From positions 558,001 to 622,000 of the forward strand of contig CALSFV010000211.1 in the NCBI GenBank assembly GCA_943737045.1: 64,000 bases of DNA, read 5' to 3'. The notes under the pieces were generated by a model that was not told where the DNA came from, ran no database searches, and was given only the letters and a program-made list of their open reading frames with translations. A program made the translations under genes and the position numbers. Source of the stretch: Parapristionchus giblindavisi (Eukaryota > Nematoda > Chromadorea > Rhabditida > Diplogasteridae). Of this stretch, positions 38,038 to 53,727 are shown one piece after another (the stretch's first letter is position 1; each line of letters starts with the position of its first letter).

Positions 38038-39359
38038 TGAATTATGTAGCACTGTTCATAAGTATAATCTCTCTGCTAAATACATAAATATAGACCAATT
38101 GTTCTACTCATGGGTTTCAAGTAATAATTTCCGTTCCGAATCAATATTTGCTCGATCGCCAAAGATCAAAAGATCAAACGATCAGAAGTCCGAGTCTGCA
38201 CGCATATTCCTCTGTGTAGAGCAACGGCACAGGGAACACGCGCTTCCTCCATCGCACTGCCTGACTCTCTCACTCTCTCATACTCTATCTCTTTCTCTGA
38301 CTCCCTGACTCTCTCACTCTCTCACCCTCTATCTCTTTCTCTGCCTCTCTGCCACCACTCCTTCCTAATGCATTTCTATAGCTCTCTGATTCTCTGACTA
38401 TCTCTCACTTTCTCGCATTTTCTGCAATCCTTTTGTGTCTTCCGTGCGTCATTATTCCTACATGAACATATGCCTATGTCTCTCGTTCTTTCTTTGACTC
38501 CCTTCCTTCACTCTCTCTTCCCTCCTTAAACCTTCCTCTACCTTCTCCACGTTCACACCCAGTGTATTTGCTTGCGGGTCTTGCGCTCGGTCTTCTAGCC
38601 TTCCATTCTCTCCTGCTCCCTCGGATTCTCCTCTACCTCTCCTTTTCCCTCTACCTCTCCTTTCCTCTCTCTCCCTCTACCTCTCCTTTCCTCTCTCCCC
38701 CTCTACCTCTCCTTTCCTCTCTCTCCCTCTACCTCTCCTTTCCTCTCTCTCCCTCTCCTTTTCTCTCTTCCTCTAATTTGATCGATCTCTCCAACCCTAG
38801 TCTATAGTCGCTTGTGCTATCTTTTCGTTCTTCCCTACTCTCTCTTTCTCTGCACTTCCCTACTGCTCTCTCTATGTTCCCTATTCTCTCGTACTCTCTC
38901 TCCTTCCCTTTCTCCTCGCTCCCTCTCTCCTCTCTCTCTCTCACTCTCTCTCCTCTCACTCACTCTCTCTACTCTCTCACTCTCTCATCTCTCTCTCTCT
39001 CTCTCTCTCTCTCCCTCTCGCTCTCTCATCTCTCATCTTCCCCCCTCTCCTCTCTATCCCTTCTTACTTCTTCCCCTCGTCCCCGTGCCAGTTGTCCATT
39101 CCCTAATGTCACTTCAGTGTAGCCTTAGGGTCGCTGACTTACCCTAAGTATGCTTACCTTAGTTCTTACCCTAAGGACGTGCCTTAGCTTGGACTTAAGT
39201 TAAGAGCTAAGGTTAAGGCCTCACTAAGGTTAGGGATTCCTTGGGGTTCGTCGGGGTTTCTTTCGTTGTTTGTGCACGTTTTGCACGTTTGGTTCGCTTT
39301 CCACCATCCACTTCTTCCTATGCTCGCATCTGCGTGTTTCTCTGGTTTTGCTTTCCTCA

Positions 39360-39377
39360 CTCTCTCAATCTTTCTCG

Positions 39378-39427
<50 letters not shown>

Positions 39428-39465
39428 TCTCTCTCTCTCCCCCCTCTCTCTCTCTCTCTCGCTCG

Positions 39466-39500
<35 letters not shown>

Positions 39501-39514
39501 GCTCTCTCTCTCTA

Positions 39515-39570
<56 letters not shown>

Positions 39571-39605
39571 TCTCTCTCTCTCTCCCCCCTCTCTCTCTCT
39601 TAATT
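39360..39605. repeat. CT microsatellite
   Basis: An interrupted (CT)n tract with ctat and ctcgct variants. Open frames of Ser-Leu repeats on either strand are artefacts of it. Confidence 0.9.
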
Positions 39606-40606
39606 TCTCTCGCTCTGCCTCTCTCTCACTCACACACATTTTCTCTATCACAGTTTTCTTGTTTAAGCGCCATAGATAGATCTTTTTGCATATCTGTTTT
39701 TGACTTTGCTCTTCCGAATAGCTAAACCTACGAGCGCTGAACAAAAGACTTATAGCTACACTTTGACTTCTCATATTTTTGGAAAAATCACGGACCAATC
39801 ATTGCTTTTTGGGTTAATTGTGAGGGTAAACAAAATGGAAACACAAGTCTTGTGCTCTGTGTGTAGTACAGCTGTGGTGTTTTGAGACTTCTTTCTCTGT
39901 ATGTGCACTATTTCCTCGTTCTCTGACGGCAAGAGGGCATTGGATAGTGAAGGGACAGGGGGGGGGGGGTTTCGCGCCTCTGAAGGAATGTTCCAGAATG
40001 ATCTGATAACGCTCTTTGCTCTAGACATTCTCTATCGCGCGCTCTCTCTCTCTCTCTCTCTCTCCATTGTCTAGGAGGGAGAGGGAGAGAGAACAAGTGA
40101 AAACAGTGGAGAATCTCATTGGCGCCTGGGGGTTGTGACTTTAAGGATATATATAATATTTATTTATATATTTATTTATGGGTGCACCTGGTAATTCAAA
40201 AAGAAAGAGCATGGCAAAAAAATTGATTCTCCAGAGATTCAAGGGGGTCGCACGGGACGTAAATAATACTTAATTTTTTAATTTCAAAATAATTTTAATG
40301 AACCGTTCAGTATTCGATCTTTGATCTCCACCATGCTACAATCCGTGTTTCTCGTTCGATTCGTTTGATCTTTGACCGCCCCATTGCCTATTACTTCCAT
40401 ATCGTTACGAAGTTTTTATTTTGTTCTTTGATCTTTGATCTCTAATGCAATTCGTTTTTTTCCCGTTATATCGTTTGTTCTTCGATCGCTACATTCCTTA
40501 TCTCCTCCAATTTCATGCTTTTACGGATTTTTCATTTTGATCTCTGATCTTTGATCTCAGGTGACGTCATCTACCCTGGACGTTCGTCATCGTTGAAGCA
40601 GGAGCA

Positions 40607-40654
40607 ATGAGTACATCGCACAAGCAGAGCGTATCGGAGGCTGAGGCCAAGAAT
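40607..40654 (+). CDS. UGP2: UGP alternative first coding exon A
   Basis: ATG opens MSTSHKQSVSEAEAKN (16 codons) and ends at donor GTACGG in phase 0, compatible with the common acceptor at 48177. An acceptor-like gatctcag lies about 45 bases upstream of the ATG and may be a trans-splice site. The intron to the common body would be 7.5 kb. Choice of this exon would alter only the N-terminus of the enzyme. Support is from the reading frame, the splice signal and the resemblance to exon D (both end in S-EAEA-type sequence), not from transcripts. Confidence 0.6.
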
Positions 40655-42738
40655 GTACGGTATTACTAGTTACACAGAAAATTCGCTTAAATTTGGAACT
40701 CATTTTCATTTCCTTTATTCGAAGAAATTTCGAGGGAAAATCCTATTGAAACGTGGACAATTTAATTGCTGATTTTATGAGTGAATTTATGAGAGCATTT
40801 TTATTTGTCAATATTTCTGACTCATTTTTTTCTTTTGAGCGCAGCTGCATATTTTTTTCAAATGTGTTTCATTGCATTTTTATTACAAATTTACAAAAAA
40901 AGTGTTTAATTTTATCAATATCTTATTTTTTTGAAAATAATTTTCAAAAAAAAACCCTTGCATTCCAAAATTATCACTAGTATTTACATCTAAACCATGT
41001 CTTATCAAAACGGGCAAACTGTTGGCGTCTTTGTGATCGAAAATGGACCTCTGAGCGAAAACATTGTGTATTTTAAAGGATAGGGTGGTTGATCAACAAA
41101 TATAACATAAAGAAGGGAGGTGTGTGGGTGGTATTTGACTTTGTTCAATGATTGTTATGAGTAATATTTAAATAAATAAAAATAACCAAATAAATAATTA
41201 ATCTATTCACCATTTCTGTTTGGCCTGTTATCATGTTGTTGAAAGGAAAAAAGATTTGATTTTGAAATTGTATTTTGAGACGATGTAGATACTAGAGAGA
41301 TGAGAGAGCTTTTCTTGGCGTTTTGCCAGCATGTGAGAGTCCCATCCACATTGTCACGTACGCGCCACCAGCTGCACTGTGCCCACTCTGTGCCTGGACG
41401 AAATAAAACTTGCCAACACATTATTGGCTCCACTAGATGCCCTAAAGGTGAATTGGCAGCGACTAGATAACGCGGTAAAAGTTGGTCCGAAGAAGATATT
41501 TGGCTCTCTGGATTGAATTGGCCTTGAATTATTACTGATCGTTGTTTATTTTAGCCATTTTTGTCTCTTGAATTGCTAAAATGTGCGGAGCCTAATTTTC
41601 CTGTGATATTGTATGCACAACACGAATTGAGACGATTTTACAATTTCATAAAATTGTGTCTGATTCGGAGTGATCAGCGTGTACGAGATGTGTGCGACAC
41701 GGAAAGAACCCGAGCAGAAGGAGAGAGTGTGGTAGAGTGAGAGAGACAGAGAAAGAGAGAGAGAGAGGGAGAAAGAAAGAGGGAGAGAAGGAGAGAGAGG
41801 GAGAGGGAGAGAGGGAGAGGGAGAGATAGGGGGTGACCAGTGAAACCTTGACTAATCGTGACAATTTCATAATTTCCTAAATGTGTGGATATTTAGGAGT
41901 GAATATTGAGCATAATGTGCGATGGACAGAAAGAACTGGAGCGATGATCAAGAGTGATCGAAAAGTCACGAAAAGAAAATAGCGAAATAAGAAATGAAAT
42001 AAGAAAGGAATGAGGAATAAGAAATGAAAATGAGAGAAAACTAGTGTTTTTCGTTTTCGTTTTATTTTTTAATATATATTTTTCTTTTCTTATCGATGAA
42101 GAAAGAGCGATGACCATACAAGGAGAACACTACGTGTTTATTTGCTTATGCATCTTATCTAACGCCAAAAATGGGTAGTATACAGAGCATAAGAGTGATT
42201 CAATATCACAGTATTCGCGCTTATTTGAACGCCCACTAAGCGATAACAAAGATATATACCGTAATCTCTCGACTTTACCCTGGAATACGGTACCGTAGAA
42301 TACTGTAGGTCTGGAACGATTATCGATCGATAGGATTTGATTGATAACATTCCACCCTATTTTGTATTGATAAGGATGGGCAGACAGGGCGATGGTGATG
42401 ACTGTGTCCTGACTAGACATTACGACTTACTGTAGGATTACGGTAGACTCTGAGTACGGTACCGTTGGATTACGGTATTCCCGGGGTTACGGTAGGACTA
42501 CGGTAGGCAGGGAGTCTAGGCGGCTAGTGCACTCTCGACTCCTCTGTAGTTGAACATCACGTCACTTTTGTTCCGTTCATCAACATTTTCATCTATGTCT
42601 AAGATGTGGAGAGGGAGAGGGAGAGGTAGGTGGTCTGTTTGACTTCCCATCAGAATCATCCCTATTCTTCTACGGAGAAAGATGATCTCTGACTTCTCTC
42701 CTCCCTCTACCTTCTCTCCCTCCTCCCTCTGCCTCTCC

Positions 42739-42773
<35 letters not shown>

Positions 42774-44082
42774 CCTCCCTCCCTCTACCTCTCTCTCCCT
42801 CTCTCTTTATCTCTCTCTCCCTCTCTTTATCTCTCTTTCTCTCTCTCCCTCTCTCTCCATCTCCATCCCCCTCCTTCCTTTCCATCTCAGACGCTATAAG
42901 TAGAGCCCACGGTTCTCTCACTTCATCTACCCATTCATTCTCGACCTTCTGATTCTCGTATTGCATAATATTTCCTCACACGAAACTCGCAAACTTTGCG
43001 GCTTGACTCTTCCCACTTTTTTTCATCGGACCCTCATATATAATTGCCTGATTCGCACTCTCTATTTTTATCTTCAGTACTGTTTGATCTTTGGTCTTTG
43101 ATCTCTGATCTCTGTTCATGTTTTGTTATTGCTTCTGCAATGCTCTGCAAGGGGTAGCAGCTGATCAAGCAATGGGTTCTGGAGTAGGAAACGGGATTGG
43201 TTGTGAGAGACTATGCAAGTTGTGGAGAGTGTTAGGCGTTAGAGAGGGATGCGAGAGAGTATGTGAATATGAGAGAGTGCCAGACGAAAGAGAAGATGAG
43301 AGCGTGTGTGCGAGATCGAGAGACGAAGATCAGGGAGAGATCAGGGGCAGATAAGGACGTAGGATTTTGATCTTTGATCTCTGATCTTTATTCTTACACT
43401 GAATATTGTTCTACTGATGCTCTATCGCAGCTCTAATCTAGCTCCGAGGTAGCTCGGTTAGAAAAGAGGTTTATGTAGATTCACACAATGATTGATCACC
43501 CTCGGCACTTTTCATTCTATATTCAGACCTTTGAGCTTTATCGTTCTCCGGATTTGTCCCTATATGAGATGGTTCCACTGATCCATTGGCCGTGTGTAGA
43601 GTGATAAACTTGTCTCCCCGATTGAGCCATCTATCGGCGATATCCTAGCATAATTAGCGCGCGCACTAATTATCCACGCTGTGCGATTTATCGATTGATC
43701 GCCATCCTCGAACCCTTCGCAATGCTTCAGAATAGGCTACGAGGGGAGCGGAGCAAAAATGATGCGTGCACACCTTTTCGCCTGTAAATGTGACCCTCCG
43801 ATGACTACGAGGGAGTCCTATCCCCTCAGACTGTGGATGTTCCGGGCTCAGGATCCACCCCCCCCCATTGGATTTGTACCCTATATTCTTCATGTCACAC
43901 ACTGTAGGTCTCAGAGTGGACGTGAGACATCAGAGAAATAGGAATGATGAGAGTGCAGTCTGTGGTCTGATGAAATTTGTGCACATCAAAAGCCTCACTA
44001 ATCTCACCTCACTAATCAATCAATCATCTTCTTATCAGACTGTTCCAATAGTGTGTACCTTTCATCTGTCTGCGCTCATGCG

Positions 44083-44125
44083 AGAATTGATCTTTGATCT
44101 TTGATCTTTGATCTTTGATCTCTAT
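44083..44125. repeat. (TTTGATC)n tract
   Basis: Five tandem tttgatc/ttgatct heptamers. Short versions occur at about 262-288, 3033-3053, 10770-10812, 25410-25430, 25560-25588, 33930-33958, 34100-34128, 40540-40558, 43083-43115, 47300-47340 and 50786-50826. Confidence 0.9.
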
Positions 44126-44756
44126 AACTACTTGCAACTGCCTGACTTGTCTGCTCCATTCGAGAGCTCTGTAACGTAACTCTGTGACGGTTCTTGCCAC
44201 ACATTTCGGTCTAATTTAGTTTAACAATAAGTTGATTTATCATGCATCAAAAAATTACGACAACATTTCAAGTCTGGCCGAATTGCTCCGGTTCTCTGCA
44301 CTTTTTGGGGATCATTGTTGGGTGCGCTCGCACTCATTAAATTAGCCTTGCCATGGCTAAATTACGTTGTTAGTACAGCTAATAGCAAAGGATGATTTGG
44401 AAGGGAGGACGGTTGATCTTGTGGTGGGAATGATAGAGAGGTGGAATTGGGGAGGCGCGGCAGAGATATCGAGTGAGAAACTTGCCTCTCGATTAAGCGA
44501 TCTCTGTAGTGATATCCTAGCGCGATTAGTGTGTGCGCACACGATATCCCTTGCCCACCACCAAGCTCTGCCAAGCTCCAGCTATCGATTGGGACCCTCG
44601 TTGGAGCCTGGAGCTCTCCCAAATCATCAAGGCCTCTGAACGACTTGAGTCATGTCTGCTGCCGGATCTCGAAGTGCTGGAGCTCACCAAGGTTACTACT
44701 TTTTCAACTTAAAACTATAACTTTCTTTTGGTAACGCGCTTCCTTAGTTCCTTAGT

Positions 44757-44872
44757 GTGGTGTTCCAAAGGTAAAAGTAATTTTACTCCACGCTCTGGCC
44801 ACACTCGCAGAAGACGAGAGCGCGTGGTCAGAGCGGAGAGTTTCAAATTAGCTCGTAGTGTTTGCTAAAGCA
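44757..44872. mobile_element. MITE-1 copy
   Basis: The core is gctctggccacactcgcag; the right end agtttcaaattagctcg is intact. In UGP 5' intronic sequence. Confidence 0.7.
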
Positions 44873-45633
44873 CGTTAACATCTGTGATAAGTACAAGCAA
44901 TGTGGCTAGAAAGAACGACCGCTGACTAAGCAAACTCTCCTATTTGTAACTCTCACCCCATTCCCGTACTCTTTCTCGTCTGTCTAGCTGCTTTCAAGTG
45001 CGACGTGGCTGATACATACTAGGGTTACTACTATCTCCATACTCTGGTATTATATAGGAAATGATAGAATAAGAAAGTTGCCAAAAATCAAAATCCTACA
45101 TTTACCCTCAACTATACAGGCTCTTACTTTTTACTTATATTTTCTCTGCCATGCTCGAGAGTACTCGAGTGCATGCACAAGTGAGAGGGCAATGTAAGCA
45201 TTTTGATTTTGGCAACCTACTTAACCTTTCTTTTATAATATGTTCTTGCCCCCTTACGGCAAACTCACTCATGTTTGAGCTGTAGGTTATCTAGGACGCG
45301 ACAATTAGAAAAAACATTCTCTCATATATGAGATAACTTAGTTACTTTACAAGTTAGATTCTGCGACGTGTCGTTCTCTTTTCGCTTCTTTCGAACAGAG
45401 ATCACAACACATATAGATGGTATTTGTGTTAGTATCGTGTGATGGATGAGAGAGAGAGTCGGTTCATATCTCCAATCACTTATCAATAGTATATTGTTGT
45501 TATCACTCTTTCTTCTTCGCCCCTCGCAATCACGCCTAGTCGCCTTTCCATATTAGTGGCTAGTCTTAACCTTACCTAATTCCTAACCTTAACCTTAAGA
45601 CTTAACGTTACTAAGGAGACTTAAGAGCTAACG

Positions 45634-45690
45634 ATGAGTATTCATAAGATGTCCACGTCTGAGAGATGCAGACTGACATCAACTTGCGAG
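45634..45690 (+). CDS. UGP2: UGP alternative first coding exon B (candidate)
   Basis: In-frame ATGs at 45634 and 45649 open MSIHKMSTSERCRLTSTCE and end at donor GTAATC in phase 0, so splicing to 48177 keeps frame. The second Met gives MSTSER, reminiscent of MSTSHK in exon A. No transcript evidence; a chance ORF with a donor is possible. Confidence 0.4.
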
Positions 45691-46266
45691 GTAATCGTTG
45701 GACTAATTTAACATTTTTTTATTGATTTTTTCCTTATTTCTCTCGGAATTGAGTATTTTTATTGGCTTCTTCTGGACTTTGTTAGATCATGTTTGGAGCT
45801 TGGTACCGAGGTTTACTCTCGGTTCAGTGCTTGGTACTTGGTGTAGTCTGGACTTGGGGTGCTTGTAAATGAATCATACACTTTGTGATCCCCCGTTGTG
45901 GTTCCAGCTTGAATTCGGCTGGTTTCCCGTGGAGAATATGCAATGTGGCATTAGAGTGAGAGAGTACGACTAGTAGGGAGAGCGGTAGACGGCTAGAGAA
46001 AGGCGAGAGACAGTGGGAAATCAAGAGAGCACAGCGGAAGTGTTGTTTAGTTTAAAAATCTAAACTATTCTTTTTTTCTGGTCTAAACTGTGTTTGATTT
46101 TTGTTGAAATATCTCCACGTTGCCGTTATCAGATCAGATTTGTATCTAATCATCAACAGTTATTCATTCACTCATTCATTCATTCATTCATTCATTCATC
46201 GTTTGCGTACTCGCTTCACCGTCTGACCCAACCGCACTCTCAGTTACCGTATACCTACCGTAATCC

Positions 46267-46332
46267 ATGATGACTCCGCCGCTGCCGATGGCTCGCCTGA
46301 TATCCATGGACGAGAGCGCCAAGTCGATTCTG
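46267..46332 (+). CDS. UGP2: UGP alternative first coding exon C
   Basis: ATG opens MMTPPLPMARLISMDESAKS plus two residues (22 codons) and ends at donor GTTTGT in phase 0. It is preceded by CTACCGTAATCC octamers of the kind that border genuine exons in this window. Confidence 0.55.
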
Positions 46333-46565
46333 GTTTGTGCGCTTGGTGTGGTGATGGTGTGCCTATTGCGTGCGCCGAGTGCACTTTACGCGGACGACTT
46401 GTGCTGTTTTTAAAATGTGCCGCATACTTCATTGATCACTTAAAAATAGATACATATCTTTGATTTAATGTAAACTTAAATGTCGTTTATTTGAATGAAT
46501 CATTCTACAGATAGTATGTATCATTCTTTTGGTGACATCTTCAAGAGAAACAAACTTTTCCCTGC

Positions 46566-46682
46566 GCTATCTTTAAGGACGTACCCGAGTTGATTTGAAT
46601 CTCTTTGCTCTAACCACACACTCTCGTCTACAAGGAAACATTGCCAATACGGAGAGTTTCAAAATAACTCGGGGCGTTAGCT
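46566..46682. mobile_element. MITE-1 copy
   Basis: Ends cgagttgatttgaatctc and inverse gagtttcaaaataactcg, 230 bases after candidate UGP exon C. Confidence 0.7.
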
Positions 46683-47238
46683 CTCTTAGCTCTCTAGCTC
46701 TGGTTAGCACGGGGAAGTGCAGTGTTGACTGTGTAGTGGTCTGATCATAAGATCACTTCGGACACCGTGACAGCGTGCTTAAAGTGTGTGATACTTGCGT
46801 GTATTCTTTGGTATAGAGAACGATCAAGAGAGGGAGAGGGATAGAGAGGTAGAGGTAGAGGTAAAGATAGAGGTAGAGGTAGAGGTAGAGGAAGAGGAAG
46901 ATGTAGAGGAAGAGGTAGAGGAAGAGGTAGAGGAAGAGGTAGAGGAAGATGTAGAGGAAGAGGTAGAGGTAGAGGAAGATGAAAAAGAGAGGAGTAGGTA
47001 GAGAGAAAGAAAGGAGATAGTTGGATCATTTCTCAATTCATCTATTCACTTTAACCGGTCGATCTCTTTCCTATCCCCTTATCTATTTCTGTTTGAGGGC
47101 GGAGTCTCCATCCTCCTGGTAAGGGTCGAGAGAGAGAGAAACTGCGAGAGTTTGTATAGAGAGACGTGTGAGAGACGGCGAATTCCTCTTCCTCCTCTTC
47201 CCTATCATTCTCTTCATTTTGGCGTTCCATCAATAACG

Positions 47239-47289
47239 ATGACGGCTGTGCACCACAATTTGTCGGCAAGTAGTCTTGAGGCTGAAGCG
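47239..47289 (+). CDS. UGP2: UGP alternative first coding exon D
   Basis: ATG opens MTAVHHNLSASSLEAEA (17 codons), followed by donor GTGCGT in phase 0. It is the candidate first exon nearest to the common body (intron 887 bp) and gives a 506-aa enzyme, the length usual for animal UGP. Confidence 0.6.
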
Positions 47290-47917
47290 GTGCGTTTTTT
47301 GATTGATCTTTGATCTTTTGAGATTGATCTTTGATCTTTTTGTACATATGCGATCAATGTTTTAGTGAAAGATTGAACTGTGGTTGTAATTTCTTGCTGG
47401 CAACAATCGTGCGATTGTGCGGCCAGACCTTTAAGCGATGCAATTTTGTCTGAAAACATTGACATTGAGAGTTGGAAATCGCTGCTGGAGACATTTTGAA
47501 AATGAAATTTATATTTTAGATTAAATTTGTGAAAAAAATCAATGTTGAAGGGTATGCGAAGGCATTGTTTACTCGTTCGGCAAACGAGTTCTAAAAGAGT
47601 TTGGGCACTTGTCGAACTTTAATGGGGCGCCCTTTATGCGTTGATACGTTGATGGGGGAAATTTACAATAATACTATGTCAAGACTAACTACACTAACTC
47701 TGTTTTGAACTATCAAAGGAGGAACTGTTTTTTGGTCCACACTTTCCAGCACAGTGTTCTGGTTCAAGCCATTTTGTTTCCATAGCCAGACCAGCGAAAG
47801 ACGATTGCATTTGAGAGAGCTTCTATGTTGAGCGGTCGTTTTGGCTTTCAAAGTCTAGAGAACACTGTCAAATGCACACTCATTTTGGTCGTGATTGACC
47901 GCTCAGAAGAGCATAAT

Positions 47918-48038
47918 TAAAGGGACACCTCAAGCTAATTTTACTCTCTACTCTGGCCATGCTCTCTCGTAGACAAAGAGAGCGTGAGAGTGTAGCCATG
48001 GGGCGGAGAGATTCAAGTTAGCTTGGGTGTTACTTTAA
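47918..48038. mobile_element. MITE-1 copy
   Basis: Left end ttaaagggacacctcaagct, right end agcttgggtgttacttta. It lies 140 bp upstream of the first common UGP exon. Confidence 0.75.
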
Positions 48039-48176
48039 CGCAGAATGGGAAGGGGACTGGGATGAGCGTTCAAAATTTCCTGGGTTGAACAACAGAAGTG
48101 TCGACAATGGTTTGAGAAACACTTGAAAGATTTTGAAATTTTGAAATTTTGAAAAAAACCAAATTTGATTTTTCAG

Positions 48177-51411
<3,235 letters not shown>

Positions 51412-51674
51412 ACTACAGTATACCCCCGTATCCCTGATTCCGTACGGGATACCACACTCTATTTGAATGTACGTTTTACCGCATGACTCCCCCCGCCAAT
51501 ATCGTTTTATCGATTGTACTCAGTTCCTCTCGTGTTTTTTTGTACATTTACGGCGTACCGTAACCTTGTCGAGGCTACCGTAACCTGCCACACACCATCT
51601 ATAGTGACGCTCAGTGAGCAGATTTACTGTAGAGATCGTAGATTGTAGTAACCAGATTATATATCAAAGTAATG

Positions 51675-51680
51675 AATAAA
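51675..51680 (+). terminator. UGP polyadenylation signal
   Basis: AATAAA in the context aatgaataaaatac, 264 bases after the UGP stop codon. The same context recurs in the two duplicated copies of this 3' UTR. Confidence 0.7.
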
Positions 51681-51852
51681 ATACATATTCTAATTCAACT
51701 CGTGGTGCACAATTGTTGTAGCAAAGATCAAAGATCAAAGTTCACGAAATTTCGAAGATGAAAGATCACAGATATCAGAAGTATTTAATGTTCGTGGTGA
51801 TGGTTGTGAGGAACGATATATCAGTCAAAAAAAGTGTGAATATGTCGATTTT

Positions 51853-53066
51853 TCTCTCTTCTCAAATGTTATGCTTAACTGACCTAATTTTGTGAACATT
51901 TTATCTTAAAAAAATCTATGATCTTTGATATTCGAAAGTGTGATTTTGAACGCAGAGTGATCTCTCAAGTCCCGCTCGCCTCATTGTCAGCATAATTCGC
52001 CGTATTTATTTGTCAATTGTTATTCCTATTCTTTATTCCATCATAATATACGTACTCCGGTATTTTTTACTCACGGGGCGCACCGTTCAATCCCGTGGTG
52101 TACGCCGCGAGGTACACCGCGGTGTAGAACACTTAGACGGGGTACCTCGCGAGCTGCAGCCTCTAGACGGGGAGCCCCGCGAGGTGGACGACGGCGTGCC
52201 TCGCGGGGCAAGAGGGACGGTGTGCCCCGCGAGATTTGATGTCTACCCCGCGAGGCACGCCGTCACTTCCACACCGTGGTGCACCTCGCGGTGTACCCCG
52301 CGAGATTTGGCCTCTCAACGGTGTGCCCCGCGAGCAAAAATACCGGAGTAACAGGAAAATTATTAAAATAATTATTAGATAATTATTAGGAAAATTAGGA
52401 AAATTAGGAATTGTTCAATGTAAAAAAAATACTCCGTCTCCTTCGTCTCGTGTATTCACACATATAAGATATATAATAATAATATATTTATCTTCTCTAT
52501 TTCATTTCATTTCATTTTCATTTGAAACACATTTATCAAGAGTTCGTTAGGTCGAAGGCTCTGTTATGCATAGCGATCCAATTCCTGCTCTTCGCTTCGC
52601 TTAGGAAGTTTCATCCAACTGTCTTCCGAAATCTCTATACGTCTCTATACGGATCAAAAACGAGAAGATATATCATGGTATATGTACTGATTGAGAACAA
52701 TAAAGAAGAGACAAACTGCAAATGACTTAATCACAGTTTTTAGAGTATTACAAAAGATAGAAGAATTGGCAACGGTTACTAAATTTGCGTCATATAACAG
52801 AGATAAAATGTTCACTGTTTCTGTATGACTTCTCTGTATGGCTAATGGGGTTATTTCCAAACTCACAATTTGCCTCTTTTATAAAATCACTGAAAAATAT
52901 GGGTTCTTGAAGGTCATAATGGGTTATTTAATAGCTTCAAGTCTTTTCGGAATTTTATTTATCAAAGTTATTTTTATAATACCACTTTTGAAAAGCATCT
53001 CGGAAGTGTTGAAAAGTGAGGTAAAATTAGGTCAATTAAGCATAAAATATGAGAAGTGAAAAAAAG
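51853..53066. mobile_element. Element with ~33-bp inverted ends inserted in the left palindrome arm
   Basis: The ends read cttctcaaatgttatgctta and, inverted, cttctcatattttatgctta, both followed by ttgacctaattt-type sequence. The right arm of the palindrome lacks the element. A related copy lies in the opposite orientation at about 59813-60615. The interior contains a nested GC-rich element (52053-52350). A 73-residue frame (52838-53059) is not convincingly coding. Confidence 0.7.
52053..52350. mobile_element. GC-rich CCCGCGAG element with inverted ends
   Basis: Bounded by tactccggtattttt and its inverse aaaaataccggagta. The interior is strikingly GC-rich and is built from repeated ccccgcgag/ctcgcgggg and cggtgtacc motifs in both orientations, so it folds on itself at several levels. 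It is absent from the related copy near 60.5 kb. Superfamily not recognised. Confidence 0.75.
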
Positions 53067-53727
53067 GCGATCGATGACTTCGGAATAAAAAGTTAGGAAA
53101 CTACTTTTGATGAATTTTTTACGGAAATGACGTTAGAAAAACTTTGATTTGAACTCTTCTGATTAAAACGACTCTTTAGGGAATATTACCGCGAAAACTT
53201 TCTCATAGAATATTTTCAACTTGAAAACGACAAAGGGATTACTCTCTATTGGGAATTACTATTGATGAACCGATCATTTGATCAACGAGCGCGCGGAATG
53301 TTCAGTTCAGTTTAATCACATTTATCAAGAGTAGGCTCTGATCTCGCTCGCGCTCTCGCGAGCGAGAGCAGAGCTGGCTCTCTCTGGCTCTCGCGCGGAA
53401 TGATCTTTCCATAATCCTCAATTTGCGTGCTCTCTGTTAATGCAAATTAGTTTTGGAACCCGACGATTTGTAACCGTCGATTGGGAACTGACGATTTAGA
53501 ACCATGAACACTATAATTTCAATTCTCCGTTCTGATTCTCGATTCCTTCGCATAATTTCTAAAATAAACGTATTGCGAGTGATCTTGCGTATTCCGATGG
53601 TATCCAAATCATCTATTTCAAAGTCAATGTTACAAGGCTATGGTTATAAAGGTCTGGTTCTTTCTCGATCAGTGTCTAAGTTATGATTCACAAGGGAAGC
53701 ACCAGTTGCGACGGAACCAATTCTGTA

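Larger units (their letters stand above)
36314..40606. other. Intergenic: ground-like gene 5' side to UGP first exon
   Basis: No exon is supported. It contains a MITE-1 copy (37912-38037), a sequence beginning cagggctgtg at 37497 that resembles a hAT-like 5' end without a found partner, a tRNA-like B box at about 37668, CT-rich tracts (38250-39070) and a long CT microsatellite (39360-39605). TTAAGG/CCTTAA-rich sequence lies at 39120-39235. Promoters for both neighbours should lie at its two ends. Confidence 0.5.
40655..48176 (+). other. Long 5' intronic region of UGP
   Basis: It holds three further candidate first exons (45634-45690, 46267-46332, 47239-47289), three MITE-1 copies, a partial family-3 palindrome, CT/GA tracts at 41740-41830 and 42690-42880, a GGTAGA array (46840-46995) and an ATTC microsatellite (46160-46199). 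I see no independent gene. Confidence 0.5.

Noticed and set aside
42130..42420. Minus-strand frame MSSQDTVITIALSAHPYQ
   Set aside because: It looks somewhat protein-like at the start but has no donor in frame, no downstream exon on the minus strand and a repeat-derived second half.
44652..44691. ATG exon MSAAGSRSAGAHQ as a further UGP first exon
   Set aside because: It ends in phase 1 at GTTACT, which does not fit the phase-0 acceptor at 48177, and no intermediate exon was found.
52838..53059. Hydrophobic 73-residue frame in the inverted-end element
   Set aside because: The homologous copy at 59.9 kb (opposite orientation) has an internal deletion and changes that break the frame, and the frame overlaps the element's own terminal repeat.
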